Source: Symsagittifera roscoffensis (lineage: Eukaryota > Xenacoelomorpha > Acoela > Convolutidae). Taken from it: a stretch of 64,000 nucleotides of DNA. The notes under the pieces are model-generated. The model worked only from the letters and a program-made list of their open reading frames with translations, was not told where the DNA came from and made no database searches. Below, one piece after another: positions 35,701 through 47,700 of this stretch. The translations under genes and the position numbers were made by a program. Positions within the stretch are counted from its first letter, which is position 1, and each line of letters starts with the position of its first letter. Location of the stretch: NCBI RefSeq assembly GCF_963678635.1, contig NC_087067.1, positions 9,593,716 to 9,657,715 of the forward strand, read 5' to 3'.

Positions 35701-38700
35701 CAAAAACAGGGTAAAGAGAAAAACCACCAGTTCCAATTTTAGAGGAACTAATTAGTTTTCTCTGTGAGTTATTCCGAATTGGAGTCAGATACCATGGCTG
35801 GATGCAAAGTGTGCAGCTTGAAGATTAAGTAGAATTGTATTCGAAAACGAGATACTGAAATTGAATTAGTTTTCATTATTGATGCGTGTGATGGTTCCGC
35901 TATTCAATTTGGCGTTGGCTTTGTTTTAATTTGCCTTTTCATTTTCTCTTTCAAGTATTGCTTTTTCCTGGCCATGTCGACTCGATCTGTCAGTGAAATT
36001 TGGTAGTAGAAACATCATCGAGACAAATGAATGATGACGATAAACAAATATTTGAATTGTCTTTCCCATAACTAAGCTGAAGGTTCAATATCAACAGAAC
36101 TTCGTAATAAAATCTAAGTTACTCTACGGCTGTGCAAAAATGGGACAGTAAAGTTTTGTTTGCAATTGTGATTCTTGACTCTGTAAGAACCAAGTTCAAA
36201 CTCAAACTTGATGCTCTCAATAAACTCGATGACAGAGTTTGATGTCTCTCTCCTTCAAGATCCGAGAAAAAACGATTGCGAGAAATTGATGATCTAAAAT
36301 GCATAGGTTGTTGTTTTTATTTGTTAGGTTCTGTTACATGGCGAACGGAGTCGAGATCGCGTTTGGAATCCGTAAAGATGACGTCATCTACGCCTGCTTG
36401 CCCCTCTATCACACAAGTGGAGGTGGGTAGTATAGTGCAATATACAGATTAATAACAAATATTTTAATGCATGTTTCTGGCATGGTGTTGTCGTCTTATT
36501 GTATTTTCGGTCACGTTTCTGATTTATTGGGTTTGCCAAATGATGTAGGCAACCTTATGCAGAAGAGTCATCGTCGTAATTTTTTTATTGGATGTTTTTG
36601 ACTCAGTAAAGAGATTTGGTCAGATAAGTTTATTTGGTTTTCGTTGGGGGATGTTTTGTAAAATTTTTTATCCAGTGTACTTGAGTAGTGGTACAAACAG
36701 AGTAATAGTCGACAGTATTGATGTATGGTTTTGCCAAAGAGATTGTTCCAGAAAAATATCGTCCTTCTTGTTTCGCATTTAGTTTATTACCCGGTAGAGG
36801 TGTACTTAGTCTATGAGTTATTGCAGCCTAAAAACTGAAGTCGCTTAGTATGTAAATCAGATCGTTGAAAAAGATTGCCTAGCTTACATTCGCATAGATT
36901 CCACAGCTTTTTTCCACCCTGTTTGCTCACATTGCATATTTCTAATTTTTAATTTATTTGTAATTCTATTTTGGAAGTGTGGGGGGGGGGGGAGGAGTGG
37001 ATCCAATTGCACATATTTTTAATTGGCCGAAATTTGGTGTCATTGTAACTAACCATATAGTTTAAATGAAAGCTTGATTCTGCTAAATGGCATTATAATT
37101 GAGCCTATTTCTGCTGAGTTCCTTATAAGTTAGTTTAGGTGGCAAATTCGTTCTTTTGTCTCTCACGTGCTGAATTGTCATTTTATCTTTGCATGGATTG
37201 AGTTTGCACTAATGCATTTTCTGTCTAAGGTCACAATTTTCTGTGTTTAATTATATTTTGATACCTTTATCTTCCTTGCTGTGTCGGTTTCGATTTGACG
37301 ATTTCATATAGCATAAACAATATTAGAGTTTTCGCTGTCATGGCTGTTTTTCATCCTTGCGATAAGCAAGGGTTATTGCAACCGAGTACAAGACTTAAAG
37401 AACTTTGTTCATAAAATCACCTAAATTACTGATCATCTCCAATTTTAGCCATTGTTTCATTATAGCTTGTAGTTTTGATTCATAATACATCAGTACTGCA
37501 TCCAAAGCTAAATTTGGGGAAAAAATTTTCCTTGATTGTAATTGATTATTCAGTTGGTTTCATGGATTTCGTCTCAGGTTTTGTCGGCTGAATTCCCAGG
37601 CACCTCTTTTCAAATAACTTTTCCTGCATGTATTTTATAAAATTTCTCATTTGTTTCAAGCTTGGTAATTATAATTTCGTAGTTTTTGGTTCTTTAACTT
37701 AATAAAAATTTTCTTAAGGATGGAAAAAATTCAAATGGATGTCATTTTTTTTCGGCTGCATGTCATTTTTTTTCGGCTGCATGTTTTTCCGCAGTTTAAG
37801 GTGGTCATCGACTTAGCATCAGCATTCTCAGGCAATCGAGCCGTCTTATTGTATATTCATTATAATGGTGACGGAGAAGATTCTGGATACGGCTATATCT
37901 AAGATTAAATCCAAAAATTTCTGAAATAGTTTCGATTTTTTTTTCTCGAATTTTTACCAATTTTGCCTTTCTTCAATAACATCATTTCTTCAATAACATC
38001 ATGAAATTATCGCTTAACAACTAAGAGCTCATGCTTCTAGAGGAATTATTTTAGAATTAATTTTTTGCTTTTTACACTTGCTAGACTTTTTTCCCCTTAA
38101 ACAGGTTTTTTCTTCACAAATCTGTAGTTATTGATCATGCTTATTTATCGAAACCTACAAACTTCTAGTTTCCTTCTGACTTGGTCTAGAGGTAACTTGG
38201 TTGTTTTTGCATTTTAAGGCCTGGGTTTTGATTACCAGCTGGAGTTTTTTAGTACAGATTAATTTGAATTTTTTTCCGGGGAAATTTGAAAAGACGGGCT
38301 TTCGTTTGTCTGCTTATGCTTTGTCGGCTTAGTTGCCGCATCTCACATATTGATTCCTCTTGTACTCTTACAAATTCTCATTGTAGTTAAAATTGATGTT
38401 GGTTTACTGCTGTACTTGGTAAACTGACGAACCCTGACTAAGTGTATTTTTCTTTGTTTTTTTTTCGCTTGAAAGCCCCTTTCTGCCGAAATAGTTTTGG
38501 CCAATCATTCAATCTTTTACCGACTTTTACCGGCACCAAAGAACGTGAGTCTATTTTTGTTTTGAAAGCGGATTTTAATATCATCATTTCCAGCAAAATA
38601 AAATACCTATTTTTCCAGTTTTGTCTATTTGGTTAGTTTTATGATAATTGTTTCAATCATAAAAGATTTCTAAAATTCAAATAGCTTTAGCGTGATATAT

Positions 38701-41700
38701 GTTCTCCGAAATTAGAAAGCTGACGAAAGGTCAAATGTCATTTGTTTTGGTTTCCTTGAGTTCATTGAACCTTTTCCTGCAATCTGTTGGATATGTTCTT
38801 TTTTTTTCAGTCGATTTCAATTTTTTTTCACCGTTAGGATGCTTTTTTGCCGTTGTTTGATTGTGAAGTACAACTTGGTTGTGTCTCAGAGCTGTTAAGT
38901 TTTGTCTATTAACCGTTGTTTTGTATCTTTATACTGATGAACACTTTTCTAATTGTCTGTAAGTTTCACTGATAAATGTTGACATTGGATATAATGTTAT
39001 TTGATTTTTCGATTGCCCCAGTTCCTCATTTGGTTGTTTGAGTTTGAATTTAGGTTAATTTGAATCTTCCAAGGAACTTAATGGTGAATTTAAGCTTCTA
39101 ATTTCTAGTTCTTATCTCTAGAGAACAATTTGCAGAGACTGAAGAACCTTCGCACTACAAAGTTGCTTTGAGTTATAAATTTTCAAAGGAAACAGGAAAA
39201 ATATAACGTAGTTTTCCTTTAGTGTGCACTTTTTTGCGGGAAATGAAGTTCTTCTTTGTTTATATATACGTATTTCATTTCCCTTCAAAACTTTTTCCTC
39301 AAATTATTTTTACAGGATGCAATATGTTCTTAATGTTCGGCATACTGGCGCTTGATTTCATTTTTTGCATAGTCATTTTATCAGAGCGATTTAGATATTC
39401 GAACTTGTTGTTATTCATAGTTTAGTTGATTTGGCGATTGATGGTTTTGTTTGTAATGGTTACGCTTAGACTAGTGAAGCGTTTGTTTGGAGGTGCATTG
39501 TTGCGTAAGCGACAATACATGTTTGACTCATGTTTTTTTGTTTGGTTGAATGAATTTGAACCAACGTGAATTAGTTTGCTAATACTGATGTATAGAGTCT
39601 TGAGCAATCTATGCCCTTGACCTCAGAAGTGTGTTATAATTGCATGTTTATGAATTACGATAAAAGTTTCACTCACAGAATGCATTGTATATACAAGATT
39701 AGTTTATCTAAACGTTAAAACAAAAACAAACGTAAAGTAACTAGATCGAAAGCTAAACATAACCTCCTGGGAAAATCTAATTCCATGAGAATGGGATTGT
39801 GATGTAGCAAAAAAAACAGTTTTGGGCTCCTGTAATATGTAGCCCTTTTCATGTAAGCACTGAAAGCATAAAATGGATATTCAACTATAGATATTAATGA
39901 AACTTCGTTTCTCCGAACACGATTTCTCAATACGGGGCATGGTTTTTGTTATACAATTAGTTGTCTTCATTTAATTATCTTTTCCCCTGTGCAACTGGCT
40001 TATTTGATTGCTGATTTTATGATGCAAGATCTTAAATAGAATGAAGCATAAGCTACATCTGATTAAACGCATTTTTTACTACTGTGCTTTTTATGATAGC
40101 TAAGGCTTGGTATCAGAGCTCGGGTATCTTGTGTATAAAGCTAGGTATTTCCCAACAGATGAATCAGATTTAATTCATACTGGAAACCTTTTCGAGTTTT
40201 CACCTATTCAATGCACCTTCAAAGACCCAATTTACTGTTGCAAATTTCGTTTTTCCCTTGTTGGATCAGCGAGCGTTTAGAGAAAAGCTAAAACCTAAAA
40301 TGGACCTATAGCAAGTTTCAAGACTTCTAGCGCGAAACATCACCCCAAAAGGGTTTTTCAATTTGATAGAAGTTCGCAATAAGAAACCCAAGTTAATACT
40401 AAGTCTAGTCGGTTCCTGAGCATTTAGCGCAGAATGTTCCTACCTCGGTGGTGATTGCAAAAAAAAATAAAAAGTTGCATTTTTTTTCGGAATATTTCAA
40501 AGAAAAAAAACATCTTCAAAAAGAGAAGATAAATCCACAATTAGAGGTGTCTGTAAAATTTTCCAATCGAGTAGATAAATGTGCGCAAGTAGAAAACGTA
40601 CATAGTTGAAATGAGGAATTCGCTGTTTCTTCAAATTTGAATTCGAATTGTCTAAAAAAATTCGCAAAGAATTTTTTGGAATTCTAATCACAAAGAATTG
40701 GGCTTATATATGATAACACTTTTCTGAGATGTGCATGGATTGCTATCTCACATAGTAAGTTTAGATAGATTACGCTATCTGGTAGCACGCTAACTATATT
40801 CGGCTGAATGGGTTTGTGCAACTAATTAGCTTAATACTGGTCCTATTATTACTCTTATTTTCAAGGTCTCAATACATCCTTTAAAATACTGGCAAAACGA
40901 GTAGTTTTTGAGATCTTTTTTTATTGTTACCTAAAAGTGATCTGACTGGGGACACTCAGTTTTTACAGTAAATAAAATAAAATTTAGTAATGGAATAATA
41001 TGATTGATTAGTAATAAATCATTGTTAAGCGTCATGAACGCAGTGAATGCTCTAGTATAGGTTTTGGTGATAGTTTTAGTTTTTTAGGAAAAAGTCTTAA
41101 ACTTGTTCACGCTAAAATTTGATTTTTCACGGATTGACTTTTGAGTATTTTTTCAATTTCACTTTTAATTTTTTTTGATAAAAGCAAGGCAAACTCCATT
41201 ATCGAACAGAAACAGTGTAAAGGTCACGAAAAACGTCATCGACTTCTCGTTTTGATAGTGGATTATCAGTTTTCAGATTTCACAGTTGAATGAAAATTTT
41301 ACTTATTGATCATATTTACACAAGCATAGCTTGTGTTATAGTATGAACTTTTTCCATTCAAAGTCGCAAATATTGTTGCGACAAAATGTGTTCATTTTGA
41401 TCCAGCTATTAAGTACAGCCAATGCTAAGGATATTAACACACACTATTATATTACAAATAACACTTTAGCTTTAAGGTATCATGGATCTGTAGCGTAGAG
41501 GTAGGGAAGCAGATCAGCTACAAAATAAGAGGGTTCGAACCTGGGCAGGGTCCGATGTTTTTAGTGAACTTATTCGTATACTAGTTAAAATGCGTCCGCT
41601 CTGTAAATAGAGGCATGTTAGTTGGTAAGTTTCTTTTTTTTCAAATTGACTGCTAATGCGTCATAATTGGCTTGCGCCATGAAGCAATTATGTAGACTCA

Positions 41701-44700
41701 TAATTGGTGTGCGTCACTGAAGAAATTTTGTAGATTCAAAGTCTTACTCATTCAGTTTTTCCCAGTTGCGTTATCGGTCATATTTTTGCTCGTGTGTGCG
41801 AAGTGCAACTTCGCGCCTCCGTGTATAGATTAACATATTGATTCAGTAATCTCAAATTGGGTCAATTTTATGGAAAAATGTCAATCATAAATTGTTGTTG
41901 AAATTCAAAGAGCTTTAAAGCAATATATATATTTTTTGAAATTCGAAAGTTGACGTATTTTCAAAAAACAAGCCAGTATATTTTTTGTTTCCTTGCGTTC
42001 ATGACTTTTTCCAACTGTCATCAGAAGCATGTTAAAACATGTTAATTAAATAGCTGTGAATTTAGTATAGAATCTGAAAGAAAGAGGTGTAATAGCTCTA
42101 TAATCGCATATAAATTGTAAAAATTTGGGGAAGTTCAGTTTACCGATTCCTGTTTAAGTTAGTCTGAAAAACGAAAAAAAATTCTTACCCGTTTTTTACA
42201 CTGATCGTTTTGACTTCGAATTCAGACAGGCAGGGCTTTAATATGATATATACTCGATGCAATACAAGTATGATTTGTGTTACCTGATTTTGCTTGAAGA
42301 ACCCACCCTAGGCCATAATTCCTTCTCACTTCTGGGCGGTCGGTCGGAAGAAAAACCGATTTCATATTTAATTCGAATCTCTACTTACACTTTTTTCATG
42401 TGATAAAACCCAAAATGAATTAAGATTGGAGCTTTCTTTTGCTTGGCTTGATATAATTTAGCTGCTTGGTTTAATCTGATTCATTTAACTGCACGATTTC
42501 TATTTCTTTGCACGTTAGAGTTTTCGAACAGCCTGTTCATAAATTAACGTTAGTGTCAGCCTTTTTCTGATCACGACTATAATTTAATCAACTGTTTGTT
42601 GTCTTTCTAGGAATTCTGGGTGTCGGACAAGCTCTGATCAATGGATGTACAGTAGTGATTAGACCAAAATTCTCTGCCAGCAGGTAAGAGAAAATTTGAA
42701 TTAGAGAATAGTTCAAATGGTCTTTAAAGTTTAAAGATTACTCTGAATTACTTAATTTAGGCCCAACCTGCATCCCCTAAAATATTGACCCCTTCAAATT
42801 TAAGGGGTCTGAATCAACCCCATCGGAATTTTACCATAAAAGTTATACCCAATGATTTTTGAAAAATATGCCATTTTTGAGAGCTTCAAATCAAAAAAAA
42901 AAAACTTTTTTCAACGCAAACAAAAATGTCTGCATTAAATTTCTTACATTTCATGACACTTATGCCAAATTTTTTGACGCCATAATATTTATCAGAATTG
43001 ATCCAAAGTTGCGGAATACCCTGATAATTTTGAGCACCCGCTATGAAAAATGTTTGTTCGAAAAATTTTCAAGCCCCCACCCCGCTAATTTTGAAATTTT
43101 TTATTGAAATTGATCGTGTATGAAAGTGACAGGTTACGAAGTTTCGAAATGATCTGTCTAAAAAGTTTGCGAGTTTGACGATGTTCAGGTACTGGTCTGA
43201 CTGTGCCAAGTACAACTGTACGGTGGGTCAGTACATTGGCGAGATCTGCAGGTACCTTTTGGCTCAGCCAGAGTCCCAGCATGACAGACAACACCAAGTG
43301 AGACTCATGGTTGGAAATGGACTCAGACCTCACATCTGGGAAGAGTTCGTCAAAAGGTAGTTTGATTTACTCAATACTTGGATTTCAATTATTTGTTCAT
43401 TTGAAAATATCACTCTAACTTCTGCGTTGAAAGACTGAAATTGCTAATTGCTCGGATTTTAAAAAAGTTTTTTTTTCAGATTTATTTTAATATTTTGCTT
43501 GAATTACTCATTTTGAACCAGGCACTAATCGTTTTGGGCCAAACACCTCCAATACGTGCTTGTAATATTGATAAGTGATTTGCAAGCAGACTGATCTCCT
43601 TACTAAATGTAAATCTATATACTAGCTACCCGGTTTTTGAATTTTCTTTCGAAGCCCTTTTTTGTCGTGTGAGTTTTGAGTTTTAAGTGTTGATGAACGA
43701 AGAGATTTTTTCAAATTTTTTAGATCCTATCTTCATTATTTTTTTCAAATGTCTTCAAAGTTGTTCACGCTCAAATTTGATTTTTCGCAGTTTGACTTTT
43801 GATTTCTTTTGAAAAAAGGAAGACAAACTCCACTATCGAACACCAAAAGTGTAAACAACGTGATTGACTGTTAGTTTCGAAAGTATTTAATTTTCAGATT
43901 TACCACTGGACTAAAAACTTAATCTGTTAATACAGTTTTTTTTTCAAATTGGGCTAGTTTTATCAAAAAAGCGCCAATCATTAATGGTTCTTGAAAATCA
44001 AAGAGTTGAAGGTCATCCAGTTTTTTGAAATTCCGTATTTTTTTCTTTTTTCCTTGCGTTCAACACTTTTTTCCATCTGTCTGTTGGCTATGTTTTCTCC
44101 TTTGAATCCCGTTTATTTTTATCTGTGAGGTCATTTGGTGTCTATTTAGCGATTCAATATCAAATTATTATTTTTTTGCTTTTCGGCTTTTTGTTTCTCG
44201 ACTGAAGCTTTTTCTACGTAGTTTCTGAATGATACATTTCCAATTATTTTTTTTGAAATTCGAAAGTCGATGTTTTCAAAAAATATCAGTGTTTTTTTTC
44301 TGTTTCCTTGTATTCATGACTTTTAAGGGTAATTAAGGCAGTGAGTACTCCTAAATAGGTCTTGCTGATTTTTTTTTTTTCTGGACCAAGTTAAAATTTG
44401 TTCACGCTCAATTTTGATTTTTCGCGGTTTGACTTGCGTTTTTTTTCAAGCTTAGCGCATTTCCATTGTTGAAAGGAAGGCAAGCACCACTATTAAACAG
44501 CTAAAGTGTAAAGGTCACGAAAAACGTGATCAACTTTTAATTTCGTAAATGGAATTTAATTATCAGATTTCCCAGCGAAATAAAAGTTTTGCCTATTAAT
44601 CCAGTTTTCTCAAATTGGGTTAATTTTAACAATGAAAATGTCCATAATAAATTGTTCTACAAATTCAAAGAGCTTTAGTGCCATCTATTTTTTTTTCGAA

Positions 44701-47700
44701 ATTCAAAAGTTGAAGTTTTTTGAAAAAACAAGTCAGTTTTTGTTTTCAGTTTTCTTGCGTTCCTCACTCTTTTCCTAATGTCAGTTGGCTATGTTTTCCA
44801 TTTGTCTGTTGGCTATGTTTTTTGTCTTATCAAACGTGTCAAATCAGTTTTCCGTTTTCTTGCGCTACGGCTATAAACTAGCAGAAAAAGAAGAATAACA
44901 GCGTGAAGATTTTATGGAAAGTATATCACGAAGTTTTAAAGACTTGGGTTTTTTGAATTTTTGTCTGAACTGCAATCGCACTTTGGTTTCATGGTACTAC
45001 AAGATGACCTCGATACATTATATAAATGGTTGTACATTTTCGTACGTTCATTTCGAATCAGCGGTATGCGATATTATTTTTATTGGTGAAGCTGCTGGTT
45101 GCAGAAAAAGAATACTAACAACGTACAGATCCTATGGAAAGTATCTGAAAAATTTTTGTGAAAGATAGTCTTTTTCTAAATTTTTTGTCTGAGCTGCTAA
45201 AGCACTTTGGTTTCATGTCACTGCAAGGTGACCCCGATACTTCTATCAGACTTGCAAAGCCTTATCCAGTAAGAACCTTATTTTTTTCGGGCACCTTTAC
45301 AGTTTTTTTCATAGCATGGGCTTTGACCTTCGAATAGTAAAAATTAACACAGTTGGTGCATTTTTAATACATCAAATGAACCGAAAGAAGTGATTTGTTT
45401 CAACCAACATAACAATCATGAAAACTCGATTTCAGTAATTTTGAATGCATGTGTTTAGATATCAAATATATCCCGCAGTTTTCAATATATCCCGCAACTC
45501 AATATATCGCTCGCTTTTTTGAAATGCATAATTTATAGATAATGTGGCTTTATGTTTTGCGATTTCTTACATGCAAAGTTAGTGTAGATGCCTTCAGTTT
45601 GATATAATCCAAAGTATTACTTGCAAAATTGAATCTATTTAAATTTGGTGACCTTTTTGCTGAATAGCATTGGCAATTTATCAGCATTTGTAGCTGCTTT
45701 ATTCGTGACTAGCGTCGGTTTTTAAGCTTACGTGGCTGAGTGGATAGTGCGTGAGACTCAAAATCTCTTGATTGCAGTAGGTCGCAGATCCAATCCTAGA
45801 ACAAACCGAGTTTTTGCCAATTCGAGGCTTATTTCTATTTTTTGTAATTGCACTTTTTATAGCTAGTTTTTTTGGTCGTGTTTGCGGAATGTGTAAATGA
45901 AGGTAAATTTCCTGCATTAATTTTGAGTCTGACGTATGTTATTTAATTTTTTAAGAGTTATGAACGTAGTGAGTACTGTTATATAGGTCTTGCTGATTTT
46001 TTTTCTTTTTAGAAAAGTCTGTAAATTTATTCACGCTCAATTTTGATTTTCGGCTTTATTGTGATCTCTTTCTAATTTCAGTGCATTTCCATTATTAAAA
46101 GGAAGGCGAAGTCCACTATCGAAAAGCAAAAGTTTAAAAGTCACGAAAAACGTGATCGACTTCTGATTTCGAAAATGGATATTAATTATCAGATTTCCAA
46201 GCGAAATAAAAGTTTTACGAATTGATCCAGTTTTCTCAAATTGGGTTATTTTTTTAAAAGTGTCCATCATAAGTTGTTCTACAAATTCAAAGAGTTTTAA
46301 GGTCATCTGTTTTTTCTTCGAAATTCAAAAGTTGAAGGCTGTTGAGAAAACAAGTCAGATTTTTTTAGTTTCTTTGCGTTCATTACTCTCTTCCAACTGT
46401 TAGTTGGCTATGTTTGTAGTTTTTTTTTTGGTTAAGCTGTTGTTCGATTTCTTCTTCGATTTTGTATTCAATTTAGTTTGGTTTAATGGTTTGTTGTTAA
46501 CAAAAGCATACCAGTATTTGTTGTTAACAAAAGCATGCCAGTATTTTGTCGTTTTACGAATATATAATTTATTTAAGTTAAACAATTAGTCAAAAGTTTT
46601 GATTAACTGCTGTGTGTACATCTTGATTTTTCTCATTTTGATTTACAATTTGAACACTAACAAAGCGTGTCATTTTCCATTTAAATTTTACTCAAGAGGT
46701 TGATTTAGTTTCATGCTTTCTGAAGTTGAATTCACTATTCTCTAATTCTGTTTTTTTTTTAATTCTGTCTAATTCAATGTCTAACACTTAAATGTAGGAA
46801 GGGTAGTTATTTTCCATTGAGTTAAAAAAATATTGAGTTTCATTTTTCTGCTACTGCCATGTCTGCAGTTGCTTCGTCGCATTTTCTGATTAGTTCATTA
46901 GGCTCATATATGATTATGCTCAGATATGGCCCTCTGAAATGTCAGTTTTCCATCTTTTTAACCGTTTTTGAACCTGACTTCTATCGAAAACTACAATCCG
47001 AAATCTGAGATTTTAGGTTCAATTGAGAGAATGGGTTGTGATAAGCTCCGCTGCCTTAGCGGCTGCGCCCATTTTTTAAACAGGTTATAGTGCTCGGAAA
47101 ATTCTTTTGTGTAATTTTTTGACTGTTTTTCTTAAACTTTTCGACTCCTCTCGAAAATTTCCAAAATCGGAGCTTTTGGGTTTAATCGAAAGATCAGATT
47201 ATTTGAAGCCCCCTTATATAATTTGCTACGCCCAATTTTTTTTACACAAAAAGTTATGGTCCTCGGAATAGTCAAATTTTGTTGTTATGACCGTTTGTAA
47301 AACTTTTCACTGTCTCGAAAACTAACATAATCCTAGCTCTGAGATTTTGAGCTCAAAAGAAAGGGTTGAGCAAATTTCACCTGTATATGCGGTGTCGTCC
47401 AAATTTTCTAGCAAAAAACTTCTGGCCCTCAGAAAAGTCAATGTTCTCGTTTCTTGTCCCTTTTTTGAAACTTTTGGACTCTTCTCGAAAACTACTCAGC
47501 CGAACCTGATATGAAGGGTTTAATCGACACGCTTTGGGAAGCCTTCGTGAATGAGCGACTACGCCTTAAATTTTGTTCAAAATATGTTATATCTTAATAA
47601 ATTTTCTAAATTCTCAACAATTTTCCCCTTATTTAAGCGAAACAACTATGGTTTTGGGTCAAGCTCGATCTTTGATTATCGTCCGTCATAGGTACAGCGA

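Larger units (their letters stand above)
30403..36327 (+). other. Intron between exons 6A and 6B
   Basis: 5.9 kb. Holds copies of the 450-bp repeat (partial 31,457-31,600; 33,015-33,465; 34,707-35,172), a tRNA-like repeat (32,505-32,845), and a hairpin CTTGC/GCAAG near 31,622-31,636 that recurs near 37,357. No third copy of exon 6 was found by eye. Confidence 0.7.
36423..42610 (+). other. SLC27A intron 6
   Basis: 6.2 kb. Contains a 21-bp direct duplication at 37,741-37,782, a partial 450-bp repeat near 38,540-38,800, and a 450-bp repeat (41,026-42,030) interrupted by a tRNA-like element (41,311-41,835). Short G-run at about 36,980-36,992. Nothing coding. Confidence 0.7.

Noticed and set aside
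35700-36300. A further alternative exon 6 or cryptic exon just before 6B
   Set aside because: No LPxYH-like segment with suitable splice sites was found; the open minus-strand frame at 36,119-36,304 has no family match.
36980-36992. G and C homopolymers (also 50,537-50,562 and about 56,617) as quadruplex or regulatory sites
   Set aside because: They are simple runs; a quadruplex needs separated G tracts, and assembly error is as likely.
41484-41555. A functional tRNA gene (also the segments at 29,200, 45,727 and 56,411)
   Set aside because: Anticodon and acceptor stems are poor, and the segments sit inside a repeat family with common flanks.
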